Program-made: the position numbers and the translations under genes
Notes under the pieces: generated by a model
Told to the model about the DNA's origin: nothing
Databases searched by the model: none
The model's input: only the letters and a program-made list of their open reading frames with translations
Part shown: one piece after another, positions 15,306 to 23,868 of the stretch
Layout of the letters: every line of letters begins with the position of its first letter
Numbering within the stretch: the first letter of the stretch is position 1
Assembly (NCBI RefSeq): GCF_034008635.1
Contig: NZ_CP125378.1
Coordinates: 1,354,001-1,418,000 of the forward strand
Length of the DNA stretch: 64,000 bases
Source: Pseudomonas sp. P8_229
GTDB lineage: Bacteria; Pseudomonadota; Gammaproteobacteria; Pseudomonadales; Pseudomonadaceae
Direction of reading: 5' to 3'

Positions 15306-16535
15306 TCAGTCCAACGCCTCTAATCGCGCCTCGATAAACCGCCGCTCCGGCTCCAGCCGCGTCAATTCCAATGCGCGCAGATACGCCGCACGCGCCTGCT
15401 CTACCCGGCCCAACTGCCGACAGAACTCCGCCCGCGCCGAATGCGCCAGGTGGTAATCCTGCAACTCACCGCGATCCAGAATCCCTTCAATCAGATTCAA
15501 CCCGGCCAACGCTCCATCGCGTTTGGCCACCGCCACCGCACGATTCAACTCGATCACCGGCGACGGCACTGCACGCAACAACACGTCGTACAGCCCGACG
15601 ATCTGCTGCCAATCCGTTTCAGCCGCTGATGGCGCCTCGGCATGCACCGCGGCAATCGCCGCTTGCAGACAATACGGCCCGAACCGCCGTGTGGTCAGCG
15701 CGCGTTCTACCAGCGCACAGCCTTCGGCAATCAACCCGGCGTCCCAGCGCGAGCGGTCCTGATCGTCCAGCAGGATCAACTCCCCATCCGCCGAGGTGCG
15801 CGCCGGCCGCCGCGACTCGTGCAACAGCATCAACGCCAACAGCCCCATGACCTCCGGCTCCGGCAACAACTCCATCAGCAAACGCCCGAGCCTGATCGCC
15901 TCGCGGGTCAGTTCTTCACGGGTCAGCTCAGCGCCCATCGACGCCGAATACCCTTCGTTGAACACTAGATAAATCACCCGCAACACGCTGTCGAGACGCT
16001 CCGGCAACTCGTTGAGGCTGGGCACTTGATAGGGGATTTTCGCATCGCGGATCTTGGCCTTGGCCCGCACGATGCGCTGGGCAATCGCTGCCGGTGCCGA
16101 AAGAAAAGCCCGGGCGATTTCCTCGGTGGTCAGGTCGCAGACTTCACGCAGGGTCAGCGGTACCTGCGCATCCGCCGCCAGTGCCGGGTGACAGCAGGTG
16201 AAGATCAGCCGCAAGCGGTCGTCTTCCACGTCTTCGCCACTCCAGTCGGCCTGTTCCAGTTCTTCGAGTTGCGCCAGCAACAGCGGTTGCGAGGCCTTGA
16301 AGCGTGCGCGCCGACGCAACACATCAATCGCCTTGAAGCGTCCGGTGGACACCAGCCAGGTGCGCGGATTGTCTGGCACGCCGTCGTGCCGCCAGCGCTC
16401 GACCGCGACGAAGAACGCCTCGTGCAAGGCCTCTTCGGCGAGGTCGAAATCACCGAGCAGGCGAATCAGTGTCGCCAGAATCCGCCGCGAGTCTTCGCGA
16501 TAGACCTGCTCGACCCGCGTCCGAACGTCAGACAT
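15306..16535 (-). CDS. ECF42-type RNA polymerase sigma factor with C-terminal TPR-like extension
   Basis: 409 residues, much longer than a usual ECF sigma factor (about 190). Sigma region 2 is RILATLIRLLGDFDLAEEALHEAFFVAVERW...PRTWLVSTGRFKAIDVLRRRARF; region 4 is LTLREVCDLTTEEIARAFLSAPAAIAQRIVRAKAKIRDA. The remaining ~220 residues form the helical, TPR-like extension typical of group ECF42. ECF42 genes are known to sit next to DGPF (YCII) proteins, exactly as here. There is no anti-sigma gene; regulation is thought to act through the extension. Confidence 0.9.
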   Translation of the reverse strand: MSDVRTRVEQVYREDSRRILATLIRLLGDFDLAEEALHEAFFVAVERWRHDGVPDNPRTWLVSTGRFKAIDVLRRRARFKASQPLLLAQLEELEQADWSGEDVEDDRLRLIFTCCHPALAADAQVPLTLREVCDLTTEEIARAFLSAPAAIAQRIVRAKAKIRDAKIPYQVPSLNELPERLDSVLRVIYLVFNEGYSASMGAELTREELTREAIRLGRLLMELLPEPEVMGLLALMLLHESRRPARTSADGELILLDDQDRSRWDAGLIAEGCALVERALTTRRFGPYCLQAAIAAVHAEAPSAAETDWQQIVGLYDVLLRAVPSPVIELNRAVAVAKRDGALAGLNLIEGILDRGELQDYHLAHSARAEFCRQLGRVEQARAAYLRALELTRLEPERRFIEARLEALD

Positions 16536-16872
16536 TCAGCTGCCGCACCGGGCGCACTTCAACGCTGCCAACCCGCGCCGCCGGAATGTTGCCGGCGACC
16601 TGGATCGCTTCGTTGAGGTCCTTGGCGTCTATCAGGTAGAAACCGGCCAGTTGCTCCTTGGTTTCAGCGAACGGGCCATCGGTGATCGACAACTTGCCGT
16701 TGCGCATGCGCACCGTGGTGGCGGTCTGCACCGACTCCAGCGCTTCAGCCGCGACCATCCGCCCGCTGCCCTGAATCGACTCGGCGTAGGCCCAGCATTC
16801 GGCGTCTTCCGGGCTGTCGGGCGAAGAATGCAACAGGCGCTCATCGCTGTAGACCAGGCATAGATATTTCAT
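16528..16872 (-). CDS. YCII-related DGPF-motif protein
   Basis: 114 residues from the ATG at 16872, preceded by AGGAGAA. KYLCLVYSDE opens the YCII-like ferredoxin fold, and ITDGPFAETKEQLAGFYLIDAKDLNEAIQVA carries the DGPF motif. Its end overlaps the sigma factor start by 8 bases, indicating translational coupling. DGPF proteins are the usual partners and targets of ECF42 sigma factors; the enzyme activity is not known. Confidence 0.92.
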   Translation of the reverse strand: MKYLCLVYSDERLLHSSPDSPEDAECWAYAESIQGSGRMVAAEALESVQTATTVRMRNGKLSITDGPFAETKEQLAGFYLIDAKDLNEAIQVAGNIPAARVGSVEVRPVRQLNV

Positions 16873-16912
16873 GGCGTTCTCCTGAATCGGACGGATCAAC
16901 TATGGCTGAAGA

Positions 16913-17338
16913 TCAGGGCTGCACATCGAACAGCGTCGCGCCGCTCATCGGATCGAACGGTGCCGACCAGTGCTCGTGGACAATCTTCCACGCCCCGCCC
17001 ACCTGCCGATAGCACGCGGTCACGCGCATCCAGCAGCTCTGGGTTTCGCCCTTGTCGTTGGTGCCGCCGCAATTGGCCACCCAATGGGCAAAAGCGAGGT
17101 TGTCGGCAGTCTCGATGGCGATCTCGTGGAACTCGAAAATATGCGGGCCAGGGCACATTTCCATGCATTCGACCCAATGCGCGCGGTAAGCCGCCTTGCC
17201 TTTGAATTGCAGGGCCTTGATCGCGTCGAAGGAGACGATGTCGTCGGCGTACAGCGCCATGACTTTCTCGACGTTCTTGGTCATGACCGCTTCGCGGTAA
17301 GTGTTGATCAGGGTCTGGATTGCAGATTGTGCGCTCAT
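16913..17338 (-). CDS. SnoaL/NTF2-like domain protein
   Basis: 141 residues with the cone-shaped NTF2-like fold: AIQTLINTYREAVMTKNVEKVMALYADDIVSFDAI, then YRAHWVECMEMCPGPHIFEFHEIAIETADNLAFAHWV and WKIVHEHWSAPFD. First gene of a three-gene operon with the DGPF protein and the ECF42 sigma factor, on the same strand with a 40-base gap. Such domains can be small enzymes or ligand-binding modules. Confidence 0.87.
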   Translation of the reverse strand: MSAQSAIQTLINTYREAVMTKNVEKVMALYADDIVSFDAIKALQFKGKAAYRAHWVECMEMCPGPHIFEFHEIAIETADNLAFAHWVANCGGTNDKGETQSCWMRVTACYRQVGGAWKIVHEHWSAPFDPMSGATLFDVQP

Positions 17339-17372
17339 GGTGTTCTCCGTGTTTTTGTTGTGAGGACACCCT

Positions 17373-17401
17373 TAGTCGCTCGGCAATCGAGCAAATCGAC
17401 A
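17373..17401 (-). promoter_or_regulatory. Candidate ECF42-dependent promoter
   Basis: Reading on the minus strand, TGTCGA (17401-17396) is followed 17 bases later by CGACTA (17378-17373), about 35 bases before the NTF2-like start codon. As I recall, ECF42 promoters have TGTCGA at -35 and a CGA-containing -10 box, so the operon is likely autoregulated. Confidence 0.6.
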
Positions 17402-17478
17402 GGCAAAACAAAAAAATTCCGCCGAAGACAAAATCGCTAGAATCCGAGGCTCATCTTTGTAGGAAAAAGGAAATTCCC

Positions 17479-17964
17479 GTGTCAGCCCAACTCGTGCCGT
17501 ACGACAGCCTGAACGCCTTGCAGCGCCAGCAAGTCGAGGCGATTGAAATCCATCCCGAGCAGATCAAATTTTCCGGCGACATCCACGGCGCGCTGCACAC
17601 GCTGCTGTCCAAACCCGGTCCCGGCGTGAAGGGTTTCGCACTGCTGGCCGATCAGGTGCCAGTGGCGTTTTTGCTGCTCAAGCGCCCGCCGGTGTTGCCG
17701 GCCTGGGCCGATGAACACAGCGCCACCCTGCACGCCTTGCAGGTCGATCATCGGGCGCAAGGCAAAGGTTACGGCAAGGCCTGCCTGCAAGCGTTGCCCG
17801 AAGCCGCCCGTCAGGCGTGGCCGGAGATCAAAGGGCTGGAACTGTCGGTGGACGCCGATAACGACGCGGCGATTGCGCTGTACGCCAAGCACGGCTACGT
17901 CGACAGCGGTGAAGCGTACAAGGGGCGGATTGGTTACGAACGGCGTATGGGGCTGTTTTTCTGA
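17479..17964 (+). CDS. GNAT family N-acetyltransferase
   Basis: 161 residues from the GTG at 17479, preceded by AAAAAGGA. The acetyl-CoA binding motif A is LHALQVDHRAQGKGYGKACLQALPEAAR, followed by LSVDADNDAAIALYAKHGYVDSGEAYKGR (motif B). The substrate is unknown. It is divergent from the ECF42 operon, with a shared upstream region. Confidence 0.87.
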   Translation: MSAQLVPYDSLNALQRQQVEAIEIHPEQIKFSGDIHGALHTLLSKPGPGVKGFALLADQVPVAFLLLKRPPVLPAWADEHSATLHALQVDHRAQGKGYGKACLQALPEAARQAWPEIKGLELSVDADNDAAIALYAKHGYVDSGEAYKGRIGYERRMGLFF

Positions 17965-18010
17965 GTCATGCGGGCAATCGGCACGGCCCTCTGCTGACCC
18001 GACACGCCCC

Positions 18011-18102
18011 CCTGTAGGAGTGAGCCTGCTCGCGATAGCAGTGTGTCAGTCACGTAAATGTCACTGATTAACCGCTATCGCGAGCAGGCTCACTCCTACA
18101 GG
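18011..18102. repeat. REP element (TAGGAGTGAGCCTGCTCGCGAT subtype)
   Basis: Near-perfect arms CCTGTAGGAGTGAGCCTGCT (18011-18030) and its complement ending at 18102. It lies between two convergent acetyltransferase genes. Confidence 0.92.
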
Positions 18103-18119
18103 TTTTGATCGGGGTTGGA

Positions 18120-18608
18120 TCAGAGAGTCAGGATCATCTCGTGCCACGCCATCCCGCCGTGATCGGACTCCGATGGCTTGATGTAGGCAAAGCCGAACCC
18201 GGCATACAGCGGGATGTGCTTTTCCTTGCACATCAGATGAATCGTCGCTTTATCCATCCCGCGCATGCGCTCGATGAACTCGGCCATCAAGCGCTTGGCC
18301 AGGCCCTGGCCCTGGTAGTCCGGGTGCACCACCACCGACATGATCACCACATTCGGCCCCTTCGGATCGTGGCCGATCAGTTCCTTGAACGCCTCGTCCG
18401 ACATCTGCACATCAAACGCCGCGCCCGAGTTGATGAAACCGGCGACCACCCCGTCCACTTCGGCCACGATGAAGCCTTCCGGCCAAGTGGCGATGCGCGT
18501 GGCAATCTTCTCACGGGTGGCGGCTTCATCGCCTTCGTAGGCAACGGTTTCGATGGTGTAGCAGCGCTCCAGGTCGGCGGCGGTGACGTTGCGGATGACG
18601 GTGTTCAT
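18120..18608 (-). CDS. GNAT family N-acetyltransferase
   Basis: 162 residues from the ATG at 18608; an extended frame upstream lacks a start with a ribosome site. IRNVTAADLERCYTIETVAYEGDEAATREKI opens the fold and VVIMSVVVHPDYQGQGLAKRLMAEFIERMRG is the acetyl-CoA motif A. The layout resembles arylalkylamine N-acetyltransferase-like GNATs. The substrate is unknown. Confidence 0.85.
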   Translation of the reverse strand: MNTVIRNVTAADLERCYTIETVAYEGDEAATREKIATRIATWPEGFIVAEVDGVVAGFINSGAAFDVQMSDEAFKELIGHDPKGPNVVIMSVVVHPDYQGQGLAKRLMAEFIERMRGMDKATIHLMCKEKHIPLYAGFGFAYIKPSESDHGGMAWHEMILTL

Positions 18609-18773
18609 GGCAGCTCGAAAATCAGCGGAGAAAGGTCCGCAAAGCATAAAGGAATAAGGTGTTCATATCGATCCGCGCGGGCGGCGTAAAGCCTGCGTAT
18701 AAGCGCTTTTCTTCGTGCGATGGGCGGGCTATTTCTGCGGTGTGTCTCTGATCACCCTTGGGGGAAACCGCTT

Positions 18774-18890
18774 ATGAGCAGCGTTGAAATCGGCCTGTTG
18801 ATGGTATTGGGCATCAGTACGTTCGGCTTTATCACCCTGGGCATCGACCTGTTGCGGGCGCGACGGGTGACCAAGGGAAAGCGCGGTTGA
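18774..18890 (+). CDS. Putative 38-residue membrane protein
   Basis: A short frame with TTGGGGGA before the ATG. The protein is one hydrophobic helix (residues about 5-26, EIGLLMVLGISTFGFITLGIDL) with a basic tail LLRARRVTKGKRG, fitting a small inner membrane protein with the C terminus in the cytoplasm. I do not recognise it. Coding status rests on the ribosome site and composition only. Confidence 0.45.
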   Translation: MSSVEIGLLMVLGISTFGFITLGIDLLRARRVTKGKRG

Positions 18891-18931
18891 ACAACATGCG
18901 GCGGATCAGTGATCCGCCACATGTGGCTGGC

Positions 18932-19426
18932 TCAGGCCTTGGTATCGACCGGCACGCAGATTTCCAGTTTGCCGGTGTTCAGCCGCGGATTGAAATCGGC
19001 GCTGTAGCGCTCCAGCTCCGGAGCATTGAGTTCCACGTAGTGGGAAGTCGGCAGCCAGGTCTTGTAGATGTATTGCAGAGTCTGCGGCAATTGTTCGAGC
19101 GGTCCCTTGTGCTCGAACACCGCGTACTGGCGGGGCAGCACTTCGACCCACTGATAGACCTTCTGGTCGAGGTCATCGAGCTTGCTGATTTCCACTCCGG
19201 CGATGTAATCGAAGCCGCCCTGGCCGTCGAAATTGCTGCACACCCCGTAGGTCACTTCGTTTTTTTGTCCCTGTATCTTGCCCAGGTGCGGCAAGAACTT
19301 TTCCCACAGCGCAGGGATGTCCTTGGCGGTGTCCTGAGTAAATCGACCACGAAGTCCTGCAATCAGCAGGAAGTGTCCATGTTCGAAGCGAGGCTCAGCC
19401 ACTTCGACGCGTTTTTGCTCATCCAT
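18932..19426 (-). CDS. GyrI-like / effector-binding domain protein
   Basis: 164 residues from the ATG at 19426, preceded by CAGGAG. The sequence has the SHS2-module fold of AraC-type effector-binding (GyrI-like) domains: EPRFEHGHFLLIAGLRGRFT, NEVTYGVCSNFDGQGGFDYIAGVEIS, YAVFEHKGPLEQLPQTLQYIYKTWLPTSHY and LEICVPVDTKA. No DNA-binding domain is attached. Stand-alone members bind small molecules or hydrolyse cyclopropanoid toxins; this one's role is unknown. Confidence 0.85.
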   Translation of the reverse strand: MDEQKRVEVAEPRFEHGHFLLIAGLRGRFTQDTAKDIPALWEKFLPHLGKIQGQKNEVTYGVCSNFDGQGGFDYIAGVEISKLDDLDQKVYQWVEVLPRQYAVFEHKGPLEQLPQTLQYIYKTWLPTSHYVELNAPELERYSADFNPRLNTGKLEICVPVDTKA

Positions 19427-19495
19427 GACTCGACTCCTGGAACAAAAAAAGGGGGTTCGGCTGGTGAGTATAGAAGCCAAACCCGATTCGCAATG

Positions 19496-20158
19496 TTACA
19501 AGGCGTGCAACTGGTCGGCAGCCCCGGAGCCAACGAACTCGTTATAACCGGATACGATCACGTAAACCGCGAAATAGCAGAAGATCGCCGCAGATGCCAT
19601 GTAGCAATAGCGCAATAGCTTGTCACCGAGCAGCTTGCCACCGTGGCTCGCGGCAAAGCACAAACCGGCCGACCACAGCAGCCCCGCGCAAAGGAAACCA
19701 CCGAGGAACAGCGCCGAACTCACCGGGCCGCCGCCACCGGAGCGGGCGATCAAGGTGCCGCCGACCGCGGCAAACCACAAAATCGCGCTCGGCGAGGACA
19801 TGGCGAGGAAGATCCCGCGAAAGAACTCCTTGCGATGCGAGTTCTGCCCCACCTCCGTCGTCGCCGCCAACTGCGCCTCGTGGTGAATCGCCGAATAGAT
19901 CATCTTCGCCGCAAAGTAGATCAGCAGCACCGAACCACCCATCCACAGCACCCAGCGCACGCTTTCGTACTGCAGCAGCACGGTCATCCCGGCCAGCGCC
20001 AGCACCGCGTAAATCAAGTCACCGACGCAGGTACCGAGGCCCAGAGCGAAGCCCTGAAAGTAACCGCGCTGCATCGCCAGAGTGATCATCGCGATGTTGG
20101 CCACGCCGATGTCCAGGCACAGCGAGAGGCTCAGCAAGAAGCCGCTGGTGAATTCCAT
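19496..20158 (-). CDS. LysE family translocator
   Basis: 220 residues with six membrane segments. It has the LysE layout, but the usual PGP motif is replaced by LCLDIGVANIAMITLAMQRGYFQGFALGLGTCVGDLIY. FLAMSSPSAILWFAAVGGTLIA corresponds to the conserved NPK region. Export of amino acids is the family role. It is divergent from alaC. Confidence 0.84.
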   Translation of the reverse strand: MEFTSGFLLSLSLCLDIGVANIAMITLAMQRGYFQGFALGLGTCVGDLIYAVLALAGMTVLLQYESVRWVLWMGGSVLLIYFAAKMIYSAIHHEAQLAATTEVGQNSHRKEFFRGIFLAMSSPSAILWFAAVGGTLIARSGGGGPVSSALFLGGFLCAGLLWSAGLCFAASHGGKLLGDKLLRYCYMASAAIFCYFAVYVIVSGYNEFVGSGAADQLHAL

Positions 20159-20295
20159 TAAGCATTTCCTTGGGAAAAATTATTGTCGTGCGCGCTGGAC
20201 AGTCTGCCATCGCTGCCCTTATCTTCGGCCACAGGTCACCGCAGTGACCAGCGTCGCTCGGACGGTTCCGGGCGCTTACGTTATCCGAGGCAACA

Positions 20296-21513
20296 ATGGC
20301 TGAACAAGGTTCGCCGCGCCGCTTTGCGCGCATAGATCGACTCCCCCCTTACGTTTTCAACATCACCGCCGAGCTGAAGATGGCCGCGCGTCGTCGTGGT
20401 GAAGACATCATCGACTTGAGCATGGGCAACCCCGACGGGGCCACGCCGCCGCATATTGTCGAAAAACTCGTCCAGGTCGCCCAGCGCGAAGACACCCACG
20501 GTTACTCCACGTCCAAGGGTATTCCGCGCCTGCGCCGGGCGATTTCCAACTGGTACAAGGAACGCTACGCGGTCGACATCGACCCGGAAAGCGAAGCCAT
20601 CGTCACCATCGGCTCCAAGGAAGGCCTGGCGCATTTGATGCTGGCGACCCTGGATCAGGGCGACACCGTACTGGTGCCGAACCCAAGCTACCCGATTCAC
20701 ATCTACGGTGCGGTGATTGCCGGCGCCCAGGTGCGTTCGGTGCCGCTGGTGCCGGGCGTGGACTTCTTCGATGAATTGGAACGGGCGATTCGCGGCTCGA
20801 TCCCGAAGCCGAAGATGATGATCCTTGGCTTCCCGTCCAACCCCACTGCACAGTGCGTGGAGCTGGATTTCTTCGAACGGGTGATCGCCCTCGCCAAGCA
20901 GTACGACGTGCTGGTGATTCACGATCTGGCTTACGCCGACATCGTCTACGACGGCTGGAAAGCCCCGTCGATCATGCAAGTGCCGGGCGCCAAGGACATC
21001 GCGGTGGAGTTTTTCACCCTGTCCAAGAGCTACAACATGGCCGGCTGGCGCATCGGTTTCATGGTCGGCAACCCGGAGCTGGTCAACGCCCTGGCGCGGA
21101 TCAAGAGCTACCACGACTACGGCACGTTCACCCCGCTGCAAGTGGCGGCGATTGCCGCGCTGGAAGGCGATCAGCAATGCGTGCGCGACATCGCCGAGCA
21201 GTATCGCCAGCGCCGCAACGTGCTGGTCAAAGGTCTGCATGAGCTGGGCTGGATGGTCGAGAATCCGAAAGCCTCGATGTATGTCTGGGCAAAGATCCCC
21301 GAGGCTTACGCACACCTCGGTTCGCTGGAGTTCGCCAAGAAACTGCTGGCCGAGGCCAAGGTCTGCGTCTCGCCGGGGGTTGGTTTTGGTGAGTATGGCG
21401 ACGATCACGTGCGCTTCGCGCTGATCGAAAACCAGGACCGGATTCGTCAGGCGGTGCGCGGGATTCGCGGGATGTTCCGGGCGGATGGTCTGACCCCGAA
21501 GACCTCTGCCTGA
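20296..21513 (+). CDS. alaC: Alanine transaminase AlaC
   Basis: 405 residues, class I/II PLP-dependent aminotransferase. It starts with [40 protein letters not shown], as in E. coli AlaC (YfdZ). The PLP lysine is in [20 protein letters not shown], with [13 protein letters not shown] and [13 protein letters not shown] forming the cofactor pocket. It makes alanine from pyruvate and glutamate. Monocistronic, ending before a dispersed repeat and a terminator. Confidence 0.92.
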   Translation: MAEQGSPRRFARIDRLPPYVFNITAELKMAARRRGEDIIDLSMGNPDGATPPHIVEKLVQVAQREDTHGYSTSKGIPRLRRAISNWYKERYAVDIDPESEAIVTIGSKEGLAHLMLATLDQGDTVLVPNPSYPIHIYGAVIAGAQVRSVPLVPGVDFFDELERAIRGSIPKPKMMILGFPSNPTAQCVELDFFERVIALAKQYDVLVIHDLAYADIVYDGWKAPSIMQVPGAKDIAVEFFTLSKSYNMAGWRIGFMVGNPELVNALARIKSYHDYGTFTPLQVAAIAALEGDQQCVRDIAEQYRQRRNVLVKGLHELGWMVENPKASMYVWAKIPEAYAHLGSLEFAKKLLAEAKVCVSPGVGFGEYGDDHVRFALIENQDRIRQAVRGIRGMFRADGLTPKTSA

Positions 21514-21520
21514 CGCATCT

Positions 21521-21626
21521 GATCGTTCCCACGCTCTGCGTGGGAATGCCGCAATGGACGCTCTGCGTCCGCTTTGGGACGCAGAGCGTCCCGGGATGCA
21601 TTCCCACGCAGAGCGTGGGAACGATC
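21521..21626. repeat. Inverted repeat of the GATCGTTCCCACGCTCTGCG family, long form
   Basis: The outer arms GATCGTTCCCACGCTCTGCG and their complement lie at the two ends, and an inner GGACGCTCTGCGTCC hairpin pair sits in the centre. Shorter members of this family occur at 52403 and 63233. Confidence 0.88.
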
Positions 21627-21636
21627 CATCAGGCAC

Positions 21637-21664
21637 AAAAAAACCGCATCGCTGCGGTTTTTTT
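21637..21664. terminator. Bidirectional Rho-independent terminator
   Basis: AAAAAAACCGCA-TCGC-TGCGGTTTTTTT: a short GC stem between A and T runs, serving both alaC and the converging gntT. Confidence 0.9.
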
Positions 21665-21681
21665 GTGTCTGGCGTTCGGGA

Positions 21682-23037
21682 TTAAACGAACAGCGACAAC
21701 AGCAGGATAAAGCCCAACGCAACCACCGACAGGATGGTTTCCATCGCCGTCCAGGTCTTGAACGTCTCGGCCACCGTCATGTTGAAGTACTGCTTCACCA
21801 GCCAGAAACCGGCATCGTTCACATGGGACAGGATCAACGAACCGGCGCCGGTAGCGAGCACCAGCAGCTCACGGTTGACGCCCGGGATCATCCCCACCAC
21901 CGGCACCACGATGCCCGCGCCAGTGATGGTCGCCACCGTCGCCGAACCGGTGGCGATACGAATCACCGCCGCCACCAGCCACGCCAGCAAAATCGGCGAG
22001 ATCTGCGCACTGACCGCCATGTGGCCGATCACGTCGCCCACGCCGCTGGTCACCAGCATCTGCTTGAAGCCACCACCGGCGCCGATGATCAGGATGATCG
22101 CGGCGGTCGGTGCCAGGCTCGCATCCAGCCACTTGAGCATCTGCTGGGAACCGATGCCCTGCTTGTGACCGAAGGTGTACAGCGACAGCAGCAATGCCAG
22201 CAGCAGTGCCGAGATCGGGTGACCGATCATGTCCATCCAGGTGCGGAAGAAGTGACCGTCCGGCAGCGCTACGTCGGCGAAGGTTTTCAGCAGCATCAGG
22301 AACACCGGCAGCAGCACGGTGATCAGGGTGATGCTGAAGCTCGGCAGTTTGGCCGAGTCATCGTTTTCACGGGCCAGTTGATCGACCAGCTCCTGATTCG
22401 GATGACCGGGGATGTGCTTGGCAATGAAGGTACCGAAAATCGGACCGGCAATGATCGCGGTCGGCAGCGCAACGATCAGACCGTAGAGAATGGTCTTGCC
22501 GATGTCGGCGCCGAACACGCCGATTGCCAGCAACGGCCCCGGGTGCGGCGGCACCAGGCCGTGTACGGCGGACAGGCCGGCGAGCAGCGGGATACCGATC
22601 TTGATGATCGACACGCCGGTGCGGCGGGCAACGATGAACACCAGCGGAATCAGCAGCACGAAGCCGATTTCGAAGAACAGCGGAATGCCCACCAGGAACG
22701 CGGCGAACATCATTGCCCACTGCACTCTTTCTTTACCGAACGCACGGATCAGGGTCTGGGCGATCTGATCGGCCCCGCCCGACTCGGCCATCATTTTGCC
22801 GAGCATGGTGCCCAGCGCGAGGATGATGCCGACGAAACCGAGCACGCCACCGAAGCCGTCCTGGAACGCCTTGATGATGGTGCCGATCGGCATGCCGGAC
22901 GTCAGGCCAAGGAACGCGGCCGCGATGGTCAGGGAGATAAAGGGGTGAATCTTGAATTTGGTGATCAGGATAATCAGGCCGATTACCGTGACCACTGCAT
23001 CGAGCAGCAGGTAGGCGTCGTGGGACATGCCAAACAT
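21682..23037 (-). CDS. gntT: Gluconate:H+ symporter, GntP family
   Basis: 451 residues with 12-14 hydrophobic segments. It has the GntP family sequences IKAFQDGFGGVLGFVGIILALGTMLGKMMAESGGA, AVHGLVPPHPGPLLAI and ATGSATVATITGAGIV. It imports gluconate for phosphorylation by the gluconokinase encoded just upstream on the same strand. A CA motif precedes the ribosome site, and a GntR-like half-operator lies between the two genes, so it may have its own promoter as well as reading through from gntK. Confidence 0.93.
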   Translation of the reverse strand: MFGMSHDAYLLLDAVVTVIGLIILITKFKIHPFISLTIAAAFLGLTSGMPIGTIIKAFQDGFGGVLGFVGIILALGTMLGKMMAESGGADQIAQTLIRAFGKERVQWAMMFAAFLVGIPLFFEIGFVLLIPLVFIVARRTGVSIIKIGIPLLAGLSAVHGLVPPHPGPLLAIGVFGADIGKTILYGLIVALPTAIIAGPIFGTFIAKHIPGHPNQELVDQLARENDDSAKLPSFSITLITVLLPVFLMLLKTFADVALPDGHFFRTWMDMIGHPISALLLALLLSLYTFGHKQGIGSQQMLKWLDASLAPTAAIILIIGAGGGFKQMLVTSGVGDVIGHMAVSAQISPILLAWLVAAVIRIATGSATVATITGAGIVVPVVGMIPGVNRELLVLATGAGSLILSHVNDAGFWLVKQYFNMTVAETFKTWTAMETILSVVALGFILLLSLFV

Positions 23038-23054
23038 TGGGGGTGTCTCCTGGC

Positions 23055-23070
23055 TTGTTGTTGTTATTAA
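23055..23070 (-). promoter_or_regulatory. CA motif (Hfq/Crc target) in the gntT leader
   Basis: The mRNA reads AATAACAACAACAA just before the CAGGAG ribosome site of gntT. Repeated AAYAAYAA triplets at this position are the known binding sites of Hfq with Crc in Pseudomonas catabolite repression. Confidence 0.7.
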
Positions 23071-23097
23071 AGCGGGTTAAACAGAATTCGTGAGGAC

Positions 23098-23111
23098 AGC
23101 GCTAGCTCTTT
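23098..23111. promoter_or_regulatory. Weak GntR-like operator before gntT
   Basis: AGCGCTAGCTC shares the ACAGCGCTA core with the two sites near gntR, but the second half departs from the motif. The position between gntK and gntT fits a secondary control point. Confidence 0.4.
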
Positions 23112-23119
23112 CAACACAC

Positions 23120-23653
23120 TCATACCGCCTGTTTCAGGCCGTGCGCCTGCCACCAGACGTGCGCCTGGGCCGCCAGTTCTTCAACACTGTGGATCGAAGC
23201 ATTCAGTGCCAACGTCAGCGGCTCGCCGACCGGCGATTCGAGCGTGGCGAACTGGCTTTCGATCAACGTCGCCGGCATGAAGTGGCCCGGGCGATGGGAC
23301 ACACGGTCGGCGGCGACTTCAGGGGTCAGCTCAAGGAACACGAAGCCCAGGCCCGGCAAGGCGCTGCGCAACACTTCACGATAACTGTGTTTAAGGGCCG
23401 AGCACGTCAGCACCGGACGCTCGCCCAGTGCATCGATACGACGCAATTCAACGCACAGGCTGTCGAGCCAGCCGGCACGGTCTTCGTCGTTCAGGGGGAT
23501 CCCCGCGCTCATCTTTTCGATGTTGGCGGCCGGATGAAAAGTATCGCCTTCAATGGCAGTGGCGCCGCTCAATAGGCACAGGGCCTCGCTGACGCACGTC
23601 TTGCCGCAACCGGCAACGCCCATGATGACCAGGGCGGTGATGGGATGACTCAT
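23120..23653 (-). CDS. gntK: Gluconokinase
   Basis: 177 residues, the usual size for GntK. P-loop VIMGVAGCGKTCVSEAL at residues about 9-25, EGDTFHPAANIEKMSAGIPLNDEDRAGWL (substrate binding), and TCSALKHSYREVLR. It phosphorylates gluconate to 6-phosphogluconate, which enters the Entner-Doudoroff pathway. It is first in the gntK-gntT unit and divergent from gntR. Confidence 0.94.
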   Translation of the reverse strand: MSHPITALVIMGVAGCGKTCVSEALCLLSGATAIEGDTFHPAANIEKMSAGIPLNDEDRAGWLDSLCVELRRIDALGERPVLTCSALKHSYREVLRSALPGLGFVFLELTPEVAADRVSHRPGHFMPATLIESQFATLESPVGEPLTLALNASIHSVEELAAQAHVWWQAHGLKQAV

Positions 23654-23674
23654 ATAACACCTCAGCGCGCAGAC

Positions 23675-23688
23675 AGCGCTACCTTTGC
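23675..23688. promoter_or_regulatory. GntR operator, gntK-proximal
   Basis: On the minus strand it reads GC-A-AAG-G-TAGCGCT, one base off the Pseudomonas GntR site AC-N-AAG-N-TAGCGCT as I recall it. It lies 22 bases upstream of the gntK start. Confidence 0.65.
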
Positions 23689-23826
23689 TAGCTATGACTC
23701 TAGTGCACAGGCAGAAGTTGCCGACGCCTTCTTGTCGTTTTTTTGGGTTGCAGCAGGTTTGCGCCCAACGCCAAAAAGCGAAGATCAGGCAGGACCTCGC
23801 TTACGCATTTACAGCTGCATCAGGAC

Positions 23827-23840
23827 AGCGCTACCTTAGT
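23827..23840. promoter_or_regulatory. GntR operator, gntR-proximal
   Basis: On the minus strand it reads AC-T-AAG-G-TAGCGCT, a full match to the recalled GntR motif. It lies 29 bases before the gntR start codon and suggests autoregulation. Confidence 0.7.
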
Positions 23841-23868
23841 GCCTTGATTTTTGTTTGGCAAGCCGTCG

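Noticed and set aside
21574..23070. 498-codon plus-strand frame opposite gntT
   Set aside because: It is the mirror of a membrane protein gene, giving an Asp/Gln/His/Arg-rich product without structure; it also begins in a dispersed repeat.
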